In this document: positions 48,443-56,692 of the stretch, piece by piece
Position numbering within the stretch: position 1 is the stretch's first letter
Layout of the letters: each line of letters begins with the position of its first letter
NCBI RefSeq assembly: GCF_009720745.1
Contig: NZ_WNKX01000027.1
Span: 1 to 59,257, forward strand
From: Massilia eburnea
GTDB taxonomy: Bacteria > Pseudomonadota > Gammaproteobacteria > Burkholderiales > Burkholderiaceae_D
Reading direction: 5' to 3'
Length of the DNA stretch: 59,257 bases
Made by a program: the position numbers and the translations under genes
Notes under the pieces: generated by a model
Told to the model about the DNA's origin: nothing
The model's database searches: none
Seen by the model: only the letters and a program-made list of their open reading frames with translations

Positions 48443-50713
48443 TTAGTTCTCCAGCGCCACGCCTTGAGCTACGGTCTCCTCCTTCTTCGCCTTGCCGATC
48501 AGGCGCAGGGCGAACAGGGCCAGGAACAGGCAGCCAATCGCAAACACGACGTCGCCAGGAACACGCATCCAGACCGCGTTTTCCATGAAGGCCGAGTGCA
48601 CCACTTCCGGCGAGCGGGCGTACCACATGCCCTTGGTGATCGCAGCCACGGCCTGGTAGATACCGGCAGGGACCAGCGACATGAACACCATCATCGCCAG
48701 GCCGATATTCATGAACCAGAACATCTTGGCCAGCAGCGCGTCGGACCATGCGAAGCGGTCAACCAGGCCGCGCAGGCAGAACAGCATCAGGCCGATACCC
48801 AGCATGCCGTACACGCCAAACAGCGCAGCGTGGCCGTGGGCGGCGGTCATGTTCATGCCCTGCATGTAGTACAGCGCGATCGGCGTGTTGATCGAGAAGC
48901 CCAGCAGGCCAGCGCCCACGGTATTCCAGAAGCCCACGGCGATGAAGCACAGGATGGCCCACTTGTATGCGCCGACCCATGGAGCGGCCTGCGAACGCTT
49001 GTAGTTGCGATAAGCTTCCATGCCGATCAGCGACAGCGGAACCACTTCCAGTGCCGAGAACATGGCGCCGATAGCGATCACCGAAGTAGGCGTACCGGTG
49101 AAGTACAGGTGGTGCAAGGTACCCAGGATGCCGCCGAACAGGAAGACGATGGTTTCCAGGATGATGGCGCTATTGGCCGAAGCAGCGCGGATCAGGCCCA
49201 AGCGGGTGAACAGCAGCGCGATAACAGCGGTTGCGAACACTTCGAAGAAGCCTTCCACCCACAGGTGGACCAGCCACCAGCGCCAGTACTCGATCATCGA
49301 GTAGTGGGTGCCCTTGCCCCAGGTCAGGGACGTAGCGTAGAAGCCGCCGATGCACAGTGCAGCCAGGAACACCATGGCGATGATGCCGCGGCTTTCCGAT
49401 GGCTTCTTCAGCGCCGGCCACAGGCCGCGGCCAAGCAGGAAGGCCCAGAACAGCAAGCCGATGAACAGCAGGATTTGCCACACGCGGCCCATAGAGGTGA
49501 ACTCGAGGCCCTGGTTACCCAGCCAGAACGAGAAGTCGACGCCCTTGTGCTGCAGGGTGCCCAGCCAGCCGGTTGCAGTCGAACCGACCACGATGAACAG
49601 CAGCGCGTAGAACAGCACGTCGGCGCCCAGTTTCTGGAACTTCGGCTCAACACCCGAAATCGCAGGAGCGATGTACAGGCCGGTCGCCAGCCATGCGGTA
49701 GCGATCCACAGCACGGCGAATTGGGTGTGGATGGTGCGGCTGACGGTGAACGGCAGGATATTACCCAGCTCGATACCGAAGAAGCTCGTGCCTTCCACCG
49801 CAAAGTGCGCGGTGATCACGCCCATGCCGACTTGCGCCAGGATCAGGCCAATCACAACCAGGAAGTACTTCTTGGTCGCCTTCATGGAAGGCGTAGCTTT
49901 GAGGCTGAACAGCGGGTCGTTCTTCGGTGGCACTGGATCGTCTTCTTCCTTGTGGCGCGAATGGAAGAACAGCATGCCGGCAATGGCGCCGATCATCAGG
50001 ATGACCGAGGCGATGGACCAGATGCCGGCGCCGGCGGTCGGGGTATTGCCGATCAGCGGCTCGTGCGGCCAGTTGCTGGTGTAGCTCAGGCCAGTTTCGC
50101 CCGGACGGTCGGCAGCGGCAGCCCACGAAGACCAGAAGAAGAAGCCGGTCAGCGCAGCGCGGTCGGTCGCTTCGGGCAGCGAGTTCTTTGGCATGGCGTA
50201 TTGCTCGCGCAGCTTGTCGTATTGCGCGACATCGCCGAACAGGCCTGCGTAGTGCGCAGCCACGGTGCGAACTGCCTCAGCGCGGATGGCCGACAGTTTC
50301 ACTTCATTGGTCTCAGCGACATAGGTGTTGGTGCGCAGTTCGGCCTTCACCAGCGCGTCAACGTGCGCTTTCGCGCCGGTTTCCAGCAGGGCGTAGTCCT
50401 TGTTGAAGTCCTTGCGGGCGAACAAGTCTTGCAGCGCAACTACTTCACGGTGCAGCCAGTCGGCCGACCAGTCAGGCGCCAGGTAAGAGCCATGGCCCCA
50501 AACGGTGCCCAGTTGTTGGCCGCCGGCGGACAGCCAGGCGCTCTGGCCGTACTTCACCTGGTCTGCCGTGTACAGCACAGAACCGGTGTCGTCGACGACT
50601 TGCGCTATTGGAGGCGCTTTCAGGTAGATTTCGCGGCCCACCCAGCCCAGTACCGAGAACGATAGCAGGCAGATAATGGCGAGCCACGTCCATAACTTCT
50701 TAGTGGCGTGCAT
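48443..50713 (-). CDS. norB: Quinol-dependent nitric oxide reductase (qNor)
   Basis: A 756-residue single-subunit qNor reducing two NO to N2O at the cytoplasmic membrane with quinol electrons. An N-terminal extension (about 1-215) replaces the NorC cytochrome, and 12 to 13 further segments form the heme b/b3-FeB core. Conserved ligands lie in HLWVEGFFEVF, HHLYFTGTPTS and HGHAALFGVYGM. No heme c motif is present, confirming the quinol type. AGGAG precedes the ATG. An FNR/Dnr box 71-84 bases upstream fits NO- or oxygen-dependent activation. Confidence 0.95.
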   Translation of the reverse strand: MHATKKLWTWLAIICLLSFSVLGWVGREIYLKAPPIAQVVDDTGSVLYTADQVKYGQSAWLSAGGQQLGTVWGHGSYLAPDWSADWLHREVVALQDLFARKDFNKDYALLETGAKAHVDALVKAELRTNTYVAETNEVKLSAIRAEAVRTVAAHYAGLFGDVAQYDKLREQYAMPKNSLPEATDRAALTGFFFWSSWAAAADRPGETGLSYTSNWPHEPLIGNTPTAGAGIWSIASVILMIGAIAGMLFFHSRHKEEDDPVPPKNDPLFSLKATPSMKATKKYFLVVIGLILAQVGMGVITAHFAVEGTSFFGIELGNILPFTVSRTIHTQFAVLWIATAWLATGLYIAPAISGVEPKFQKLGADVLFYALLFIVVGSTATGWLGTLQHKGVDFSFWLGNQGLEFTSMGRVWQILLFIGLLFWAFLLGRGLWPALKKPSESRGIIAMVFLAALCIGGFYATSLTWGKGTHYSMIEYWRWWLVHLWVEGFFEVFATAVIALLFTRLGLIRAASANSAIILETIVFLFGGILGTLHHLYFTGTPTSVIAIGAMFSALEVVPLSLIGMEAYRNYKRSQAAPWVGAYKWAILCFIAVGFWNTVGAGLLGFSINTPIALYYMQGMNMTAAHGHAALFGVYGMLGIGLMLFCLRGLVDRFAWSDALLAKMFWFMNIGLAMMVFMSLVPAGIYQAVAAITKGMWYARSPEVVHSAFMENAVWMRVPGDVVFAIGCLFLALFALRLIGKAKKEETVAQGVALEN

Positions 50714-50783
50714 GATAGCTCCTTTTGTGGTGTTTCAAATGTATGTTTTTAGCCAGAATACAGCCGCCACTCGGGCAGCTCAC

Positions 50784-50797
50784 ATGATCCAGGTCAA
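50784..50797. promoter_or_regulatory. FNR/Dnr-type box upstream of norB
   Basis: On the minus strand TTGAC-CTGG-ATCAT matches TTGAT-N4-ATCAA at eight of ten positions. It lies 71 bases before the norB ATG and eight bases beyond the stop of the HMA-like gene, the same geometry as at nirK. Confidence 0.65.
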
Positions 50798-50804
50798 GTG
50801 TTGA

Positions 50805-51056
50805 TCAATGGCCGCCGCAACCGCCGCAGCAGGTGTGGCTGCGCTGTTGTGGCGCCACAGGCGGGTAACCATGTTCTTCCAGCAGCTTGCCCATTTGGTG
50901 GACGCTGGTGAGTGAGTCGTCGAAGGCGACTTCGACGTGGGCCGCGCCGGCCGGCGCGTGCACGCCGCGGATGCCGGGAACGGTGCGCAGCAGATCGAGT
51001 ACGCGGGTGACGTTGGCTGCGTCCAGGGCGGAAGCTAATTGGAAAGAGTGATGCAT
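50805..51056 (-). CDS. Small HMA-like protein with C-terminal CCGGCGGH tail
   Basis: An 83-residue protein with a ferredoxin-like HMA-type pattern (NVTRVLDLLRTVPGIRGVHA, then HVEVAFDDSLTSVHQMGKLL). It lacks the N-terminal CxxC of metal chaperones and instead ends in HTCCGGCGGH, a potential metal site. GGAGG precedes the ATG. It stands directly upstream of the norB promoter and may serve metal delivery to denitrification enzymes (inference). Such tailed HMA-like proteins are small and often missed. Confidence 0.65.
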   Translation of the reverse strand: MHHSFQLASALDAANVTRVLDLLRTVPGIRGVHAPAGAAHVEVAFDDSLTSVHQMGKLLEEHGYPPVAPQQRSHTCCGGCGGH

Positions 51057-51134
51057 TTGTAATTCCTCCGAGGGGTTGGTGTGGGAGGAAGTTTAGGCAG
51101 GGGCGGAATTGGCGTCCTTGACGCAGCTTAAGCA

Positions 51135-51261
51135 AAACCCGGTAAACCGGGGTCAGACCCAAGGGTCAGACCCCCAACGGTCTTGCGGACAACGTCCAAC
51201 ACCAAAAGCCGCTGGTCAGACTGGGTCAGACCCTTGGGTCTGACCCAGGTTTACCGGGTTT
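51135..51261. repeat. Repeat element copy B (GGGTCAGACCC hairpins, AAACCCGGTAAACC ends)
   Basis: A 127-base element with terminal inverted repeats: AAACCCGGTAAACC at the left, GGTTTACCGGGTTT at the right. GGGTCAGACCC or its complement occurs at 51150-51160, 51163-51173, 51223-51233 and 51236-51246; the last two form a hairpin with a TT loop. The right end runs into the nrdJ stop codon, whose last base belongs to the repeat. Related to copy A at 33847-33960. Confidence 0.78.
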
Positions 51262-53717
51262 CAGCCGCACCCACCCACATAGTGGCACTCCACACACCGC
51301 GTACACCCATCAACCTTATGCAGCGCCCTTGCCCCGCACTCCGGACACTTCCCCGCCGACTGCACAGGCGCCGCCATCGCCTCCGGCGCCACAAACCCCA
51401 CCGAAGCAAACTGCAACGCCAACTGCGGCACCGGCACCTGGTTCCCATACGCGTCCAGGAACCCCCGCCGTATCAAAATCCTTTGCAAGGTGAACGCAAT
51501 CGCCGCCACCTCCGAATCGTGATAAACCGGCACCTGCACCCCATCTTCCCGCGTCAGCAAGCCGCAACGCACCGGCCCCTTCTCCCACGTCACTTCCCGC
51601 ATATCCGCCAGCGCCTTCGCAATCGAACTGCCCGCCCGTGCCGCCATCGAAAGCAAGCGCATGGACGAAGTAATCCACTGCTGTCCATCGCTGCGCTGGT
51701 TGGCCGGCATGAAGAATTCAAACGGCCGCTCAATGCGCACCGGCGCCCCGTCCACGGTGCCATCCACCGTAATGAAGCTCACGGTCAGGTAAGCCGCCTT
51801 TTTCCCCTCCTGCGTCCAATATTCAACCTTGGACGTCACCGACTCCAGCTCACCTAGCGGACGGCCATCGAAACGCTTGCGCAGCGGATCGTCATCGCGC
51901 GGCACCACAACTGCGGCACTAGCCCCCGCCGGCTCCGGTGTCACACTGAGCACACTACCCGTCACCGAATTCGGCCGGAAGGTCGCCAGCCCTTTCAGCC
52001 CCGCCACCCAAGCCTCGCTGTACAGTTCCTTGAAATCCTCGTACGGATAGTCCTCCGGCACATTGACCGTCTTCGAAATCGCCGTATCCACGAAAGGCTG
52101 TACCGCCTCCATCATGCTCACATGGTCCAGCGCCGCCATATCCAGCGCCGTGATGAAGTGCGGAGGCAACTGCCCCATATCGAAGCCCATATGGCGATAC
52201 AGGCGCCAGGCATGGTCGGCTACTTCATAAGAGCGCGTCGTTCCATCCGGCATGCGCTTGCGGCGCTGGTACACCCACGAAAACGCGGGCTCGATGCCAT
52301 TGGATGCGTTGTCCGCGAACGCCAGCGTAATAGTGCCGGTCGGCGCAATCGACAGCAGGTGTGAATTGCGGATGCCATACCTGCCGATCGCCTCGCGCAA
52401 GGCATGCGGCAAGCGCCGCACGAAGGCGCTCTCCAGGTACAGATCCTTGTCGAAGAACGGGAAAGCGCCCTTCTCCTGCGCCAGCGCAATCGAAGCCGCA
52501 TAGGCTGCATCGCGCATGGCCTCTGCGATGGTTGCCGCCATGGCGCGGCCATCGTCCGAGTCATAACGCAGGCCCAGCATGACCAGCGCGCTGCCCAGGC
52601 CAAGGAAACCAAGGCCAATGCGGCGCTTGGCCGCGCCCTCGTCCGCCTGCTGCGGCAACGGCCACTGGGTGGCATCGAGGGCCAGGTCCAGCATGCGCAC
52701 GCCGATGCCGGCCACGCGGCGCATGGCTTCATAGTCGAATTCAGCACGCTCGCTGAACGGATGCTTGACAAAACAAGTCAGGTTGAGCGAACCGAGATCG
52801 CAGCAGCCATAACCTGGCAGCGGCTGCTCGCCGCAAGGATTCGTGGCGCGCAGCGTCTCGCAGTAATACAGGTTGTTTTCGGCGTTGATACGATCGACGA
52901 ACAGCACACCCGGCTCGGCGTGGTCGTAAGTGGAGGTCATCACCCTGTCCCACAACTCGCGCGCCGGAACGCAGCGATACACCCACGTGCCGTCATCGCG
53001 GCGGTAAGCGCCGGCGGCCAGGTCTTCGTCGCCCGGTTCGACCTTGTGCACCAGCTCGAATGCAGAATCGGCGATCAGTGCTCGCATGAAGGCATCTGTC
53101 ACGCCGATCGACAGGTTGAAGTTGCGGAATCCGCCATCGTCTTTCGCCGCGATAAAGCGCTCGATATCCGGATGGTCGATGCGCAGCACGCCCATTTGCG
53201 CGCCTCTGCGGGCGCCGGCCGACTCCACCGTCTTGCAGGATGCGTCAAACACTTCCATGTAAGATACCGGCCCAGAAGCGCGCGACTGCGTCCCCTTCAC
53301 TTTCGCGCCCGCCGGACGGATAGCGCTGAAGTCGTAGCCCACCCCGCCGCCACGGCGCATGGTTTCCGCCGCTTCCGCCACGGCGGTGTAGATACCGGGC
53401 AGGCCATCGTCCTCGCCCGTCACGGAATCGCCGACCGGCTGCACGAAGCAGTTCATCAAAGTGGCTTTCAGGCCGAGGCCAACGGCGGAATTGATACGTC
53501 CAGCGGGAACGAAGCCGTTCTCCTGCGCCCACAGGAATTGTTCTTCAAGGTCGGCGCGCAATGCCGGCGGCTCCAGCGCGGCCAGTGCGCGCGCGACGCG
53601 GCGGCGGACATCGATGATGTCCCGCTCATCCCCCTTCGCGTACTTTTCGCGCAGCACGTCCAGCGAAATTTCCTGGGGCGGCATGGGGTTGCCGAACATT
53701 TTTTCGTTTGCATTCAT
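51261..53717 (-). CDS. nrdJ: Adenosylcobalamin-dependent (class II) ribonucleotide reductase
   Basis: An 818-residue class II reductase making deoxynucleotides with a B12-derived radical, so independent of oxygen. Catalytic residues are visible: Cys90 (LMNCFVQP), the Asn293-Pro-Cys295-Gly-Glu297 motif, and the second redox cysteine in GYGCCDLGSLN just after it. The C-terminus has a CxxC-type zinc or thiol-transfer region (KCPECGARAL, CTRCVECHYVGGCG). No separate activase or beta subunit is near. A 37-base hairpin covers its ribosome binding site. The location beside nir/nor genes suits growth at low oxygen. Confidence 0.94.
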   Translation of the reverse strand: MNANEKMFGNPMPPQEISLDVLREKYAKGDERDIIDVRRRVARALAALEPPALRADLEEQFLWAQENGFVPAGRINSAVGLGLKATLMNCFVQPVGDSVTGEDDGLPGIYTAVAEAAETMRRGGGVGYDFSAIRPAGAKVKGTQSRASGPVSYMEVFDASCKTVESAGARRGAQMGVLRIDHPDIERFIAAKDDGGFRNFNLSIGVTDAFMRALIADSAFELVHKVEPGDEDLAAGAYRRDDGTWVYRCVPARELWDRVMTSTYDHAEPGVLFVDRINAENNLYYCETLRATNPCGEQPLPGYGCCDLGSLNLTCFVKHPFSERAEFDYEAMRRVAGIGVRMLDLALDATQWPLPQQADEGAAKRRIGLGFLGLGSALVMLGLRYDSDDGRAMAATIAEAMRDAAYAASIALAQEKGAFPFFDKDLYLESAFVRRLPHALREAIGRYGIRNSHLLSIAPTGTITLAFADNASNGIEPAFSWVYQRRKRMPDGTTRSYEVADHAWRLYRHMGFDMGQLPPHFITALDMAALDHVSMMEAVQPFVDTAISKTVNVPEDYPYEDFKELYSEAWVAGLKGLATFRPNSVTGSVLSVTPEPAGASAAVVVPRDDDPLRKRFDGRPLGELESVTSKVEYWTQEGKKAAYLTVSFITVDGTVDGAPVRIERPFEFFMPANQRSDGQQWITSSMRLLSMAARAGSSIAKALADMREVTWEKGPVRCGLLTREDGVQVPVYHDSEVAAIAFTLQRILIRRGFLDAYGNQVPVPQLALQFASVGFVAPEAMAAPVQSAGKCPECGARALHKVDGCTRCVECHYVGGCG

Positions 53718-53718
53718 G

Positions 53719-53755
53719 GATAGTCCTGCTCAGGTTAAAACTGAGCCTGACTATC
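53719..53755 (-). promoter_or_regulatory. Hairpin in the nrdJ leader covering the Shine-Dalgarno
   Basis: Arms GATAGTC-xx-GCTCAG (53719-53733) and CTGAGC-xx-GACTATC (53741-53755) form a 15-base stem with one two-base internal mismatch and a seven-base loop. On the minus strand the 3' arm contains AGGA six bases before the ATG, so the fold would hide the ribosome binding site. Confidence 0.55.
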
Positions 53756-53814
53756 GCCTAATGCGGGAGCAAAATCCTTGATTCAGGATAAGTTTGGTGG
53801 CTCGAATAGCCGAG

Positions 53815-53857
53815 CCCGTGTCCCACCTTGGGGTCAGACCCCAAGGTGGGACACGGG
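53815..53857. repeat. Large perfect palindrome (21-base arms) upstream of nrdJ
   Basis: CCCGTGTCCCACCTTGGGG starts the left arm; the right arm is its exact complement around a single central A. With one mismatch the arms extend to 24 bases (53812-53860). The centre GGGGTCAGACCCC shares the core of repeat copies A and B. Besides this and the leader hairpin, the 202-base gap 53718-53919 has no gene. Confidence 0.8.
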
Positions 53858-53919
53858 TTCAGCCATAGGCTATTGAAGGGGGTGGAGATAGGGGTGCAAG
53901 CCACAGCTCCTTATATTGC

Positions 53920-54675
53920 CTAGCTGCGCGGTACCTGCGCGAAGGCGGCATTCAAGCGCCGCACGGTCGCGTCATTCATCGATGCTGTGTGCTTGTTCCA
54001 GCGGTCCATCGTATGTTGCAGCTCGTTCTTCAGGCGCTGCGCCAGCTGGAACTCGCGCACGCCGGCCGCCCAGATCGCATATTCAGCGCGCGCTTCGAAA
54101 CTGCCGAAGCGGTGCACCGCGGCCTCAAATTCCGCGCGGGCCTCGCCATTGCGCCCAGCCGCCGCAAACGCTTGCGCCAGCAGCAGGCTGCATTGTTCGG
54201 CGCGGTAGTTGGCATCGGTGCGGCGGATGAATTCCAGGTGTTCGATCGCTTTGCCATGTGCGCCAACAGCCAGGTTGGCCCGCGCTGCACCAAGGCGGAT
54301 TTCCAGGTCCGAGCCAAAAGCACCCTGCAGGCAAGCCTCGTAAGTGCTTGCCGCTTCAGCCGCTTCGCCGCCTTCCAGCAAGGCCGCGGCCAGGCGCATC
54401 TGGTTTTGCGCGGTCGGGGTGAAGCTGAAGGCATCGCGCGCCTCACGCAATTCGCGGCCCGGATCAAGCATGCGTCCAGCAGCGGAAATCGCCTTGCGCG
54501 CGCCGTGTTCAAGGCGGGAGCTCGGCAAATAGACGGCAAAGAAATACACCAGGCTGCCCAGCAGCGGGAAGGAGAACAGGATCAGCAGCCAATACAGCTC
54601 ACGCCCACGGCGCACTGCGTGCACGGCAAAAAAGATGGCAACCAGAATATGCAGGCCCAGACCGAAAAACGGCAT
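53920..54675 (-). CDS. Membrane-anchored TPR-like protein (PLDc_N-type N-terminus)
   Basis: A 251-residue protein. Two N-terminal hydrophobic segments (about 5-18 and 27-48, LYWLLILFSFPLLGSLVYFF) resemble the PLDc_N membrane domain. The remainder is helical with TPR-like repeats (AAALLEGGEAAEAASTYEAC, LLAQAFAAAGRNGEARAEFE), probably cytosolic and protein-binding. It has its own promoter space on both sides. The partner is unknown. Confidence 0.7.
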   Translation of the reverse strand: MPFFGLGLHILVAIFFAVHAVRRGRELYWLLILFSFPLLGSLVYFFAVYLPSSRLEHGARKAISAAGRMLDPGRELREARDAFSFTPTAQNQMRLAAALLEGGEAAEAASTYEACLQGAFGSDLEIRLGAARANLAVGAHGKAIEHLEFIRRTDANYRAEQCSLLLAQAFAAAGRNGEARAEFEAAVHRFGSFEARAEYAIWAAGVREFQLAQRLKNELQHTMDRWNKHTASMNDATVRRLNAAFAQVPRS

Positions 54676-54703
54676 TTCACTTTCTCCTATGGTGATGACT
54701 GGA

Positions 54704-55282
54704 TTATAGTCGACCGTCGCGCATGGGTTCGAGGTGGATACTCAGGCCGCTCGCTGAGGTGCGAATGGCGGTCGGCACGAACTGCACGCCCGCGTATCTC
54801 AGCTCATCCGGACGCCAGGTATAGATCGGCGTGTCATGCGCCAGGTTATTGGCCAGCACGCGCGCGGCGCCGCTGACCTGGCGCTGGGTGCGCTCATCCA
54901 GGCCATCCAGCGTGAAGTCTTCCAGGCGGGTGTCGGCCAGCATCACCGCATTGCGCGACTGGTCGATATTCAGCCGGCCCGACAGCGAAATGGACCCGGT
55001 GTACGCCTGCGGCATCAGCGGCGAGCTGACCGACACCAGCGCAGTCAAGGCGATGCGGTCATTCGGCATGGTCTCCAGCCTTGGCTGTAGCAGTCGCAAG
55101 TCGAACACGGCCAGCGCACGGTGCTCGATCGGGAAGCGCTGGTCCAGGTTGCGCTGCAGCTTCGCCAGCGGCACGTCGTAGTCGCGCGGCCCGGCAAAGG
55201 TGGCGCAGCCCGCCAGCAAGACGGTTGCGGCAGCTCCGGCGGCCAGCGCGGCGCGCACGGCCAGGCGTCTGTGTTGGTTCAT
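54704..55282 (-). CDS. DUF1439 lipoprotein (YceB-like)
   Basis: A 192-residue lipoprotein: signal sequence with lipobox LLAGC, then a DUF1439 domain (YDVPLAKLQRNLDQRFPIEH, later DFTLDGLDERTQRQVSGAAR) of the YceB family, which has a BPI/TULIP-like lipid-binding fold. Function is unknown, probably envelope lipid-related. The ATG at 55282 is chosen over 55309 because AGGAG lies just before it and the lipoprotein signal begins there. Confidence 0.8.
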   Translation of the reverse strand: MNQHRRLAVRAALAAGAAATVLLAGCATFAGPRDYDVPLAKLQRNLDQRFPIEHRALAVFDLRLLQPRLETMPNDRIALTALVSVSSPLMPQAYTGSISLSGRLNIDQSRNAVMLADTRLEDFTLDGLDERTQRQVSGAARVLANNLAHDTPIYTWRPDELRYAGVQFVPTAIRTSASGLSIHLEPMRDGRL

Positions 55283-55329
55283 TGATCGCTCCTGTGTCAT
55301 ATTGGCCAAGACTATAACGGGGATCGCAC

Positions 55330-56103
55330 ATGAAACCTGTAACCATTGGTATCGCCGGATGGACCCTGCCCCGCGCAGACGCTGAATTGTTCCCGCCTGC
55401 CGCCTTCGGCAGCAATCTTGCGCGCTATGCCGAAGTATTCGACGCAGTCGAAATCAATTCATCGTTCTACCGCCCGCATAAGCCGGAAACCTACGCGCGC
55501 TGGGCGGAAAGCGTCCCTGCCGGCTTCCGCTTCGCCGTCAAACTGCCGCGCACTGTCACCCATGAAAAGCGCCTGCAAGACATAGAACCCGACCTGGACC
55601 GATTCGTCGCCGAAGCCGGCGCCTTGGGCGCCAAGCTTGGCTGGGTTCTGGTGCAAACGCCGCCAAGCCTGCGTTTCGACCCTGCGGCGGCAGAAGCGCT
55701 ATTCGCCGCCCTCCGCGCTCGCCTCGACGCCACCGCCGAAAGCAGCGCGTCCGCCAGCCACGCCGGACCGGTGCTGGCCTGCGAAGCACGGCACGGTTCC
55801 TGGTTTGGCGGCGAAGCGACAGCGCTGATGCGCAGTATGGGAGTAACCAGGGTAGTGGCCGACCCGCCGGCCGGCGAGCCGGGTCCGTTCGCAGCGACGT
55901 GCGCCGGCGCGGCGTACGTGCGCCTGCACGGCAGTCCTTTGATCTACCGCTCAATCTACGAGCCTGAAAGATTGGCGCAGGTCGCAGCATGGCTGCGCGG
56001 CCAGCAAGGCCGCGCACTGGTCATCTTCGACAACACCATGTCCGGCACCCAGGTCCGGCAGGCGCTGCAACTGCGCGAGATGCTTACTTCTTCACCTTCA
56101 TAG
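55330..56103 (+). CDS. DUF72 (YecE-family) protein
   Basis: A 257-residue TIM-barrel-like protein of the DUF72/YecE family. Conserved stretches are IGIAGWTLPRAD, FDAVEINSSFYRPHKPETYA, FRFAVKLPRTVTHEKRL and AYVRLHGS. The biochemical role is unknown in all bacteria studied. The last 20 bases overlap the convergent cupin gene. It is divergent from the DUF1439 lipoprotein gene. Confidence 0.9.
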   Translation: MKPVTIGIAGWTLPRADAELFPPAAFGSNLARYAEVFDAVEINSSFYRPHKPETYARWAESVPAGFRFAVKLPRTVTHEKRLQDIEPDLDRFVAEAGALGAKLGWVLVQTPPSLRFDPAAAEALFAALRARLDATAESSASASHAGPVLACEARHGSWFGGEATALMRSMGVTRVVADPPAGEPGPFAATCAGAAYVRLHGSPLIYRSIYEPERLAQVAAWLRGQQGRALVIFDNTMSGTQVRQALQLREMLTSSPS

Positions 56104-56551
56104 GATCATCGTCCGCGTTCACATAGGTGATATCGAACGGGCCCTCGCCGTGGATCTGCAGGATGGTATCGCCCTTCATGATCGCGTAATGGTTGGTCTT
56201 GGCCGGGATCGCAACGAAATCCCCCGCGTGGTGCATCTTGGCCGCCTTTTCATCGAGCTTGTCGCCCATGCCCAACATGAACGTGCCCTTGATGACCGTG
56301 ACGTTCTCCATCATCGAATGCATATGCGGCGGCACCTTATAGCCATTCTGCGCGTGTAGCCGGATCACAAAAGGACCTGGCTTGGTCGGATCCCCCTGCA
56401 GCACAGCTGCTTTGGCGCCTTTAGGCAGCGTTGGCGGGGCATCGCCCCACTTCATCTCGTCTCCGAGATGCATTGCGGAAACAGGAACAAGGCACCCAAA
56501 AGCAGCAGCGGCAAAGACAGCAGCCAGGGCGCGAGGCATGGATCTGGACAT
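56084..56551 (-). CDS. Exported cupin-domain protein
   Basis: A 155-residue protein with a signal peptide (MSRSMPRALAAVFAAAAFGC) and a single cupin barrel. The metal-binding motif GYKVPPHMHSMMENVTVIKG gives two histidines and a glutamate, and IPAKTNHYAIM gives a third histidine. It may be a periplasmic metalloenzyme or binding protein for an unknown small molecule. A short convergent overlap with the DUF72 gene is the only oddity. Confidence 0.82.
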   Translation of the reverse strand: MSRSMPRALAAVFAAAAFGCLVPVSAMHLGDEMKWGDAPPTLPKGAKAAVLQGDPTKPGPFVIRLHAQNGYKVPPHMHSMMENVTVIKGTFMLGMGDKLDEKAAKMHHAGDFVAIPAKTNHYAIMKGDTILQIHGEGPFDITYVNADDDPMKVKK

Positions 56552-56633
56552 GGCAATCTCCTAGTCATGGGGGTACTCCACCATTGAGCATAGCCATAAT
56601 TTGCAAAAAAACCACTTGCGCCGCAAAAAATCA

Positions 56634-56655
56634 GTGTTATAGTTCACTACAACAC
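56634..56655. promoter_or_regulatory. Operator-like inverted repeat over the gntR-ABC promoter
   Basis: GTGTTATAGT (56634-56643) and ACTACAACAC (56646-56655) are ten-base arms with one mismatch around TC. The left arm contains the -10 element TATAGT (56638-56643); TTGCGC at 56616-56621 is a suitable -35. Binding of the YtrA-like repressor here would block the promoter. Confidence 0.6.
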
Positions 56656-56692
56656 CAGTCCATTAACTCACCAACACTGGAGGAATCGATGT

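Noticed and set aside
48077..50665. 862-residue open frame antisense to nsrR and norB
   Set aside because: Mirror of a high-G+C coding strand; composition is Gln/His/Arg-rich with no domain, while norB on the other strand is unmistakable.
53718..53800. Cobalamin riboswitch, NrdR box or FNR box upstream of nrdJ
   Set aside because: No conserved B12-box or NrdR-box sequence seen; the FNR-like match near 53780 has only one good half-site.
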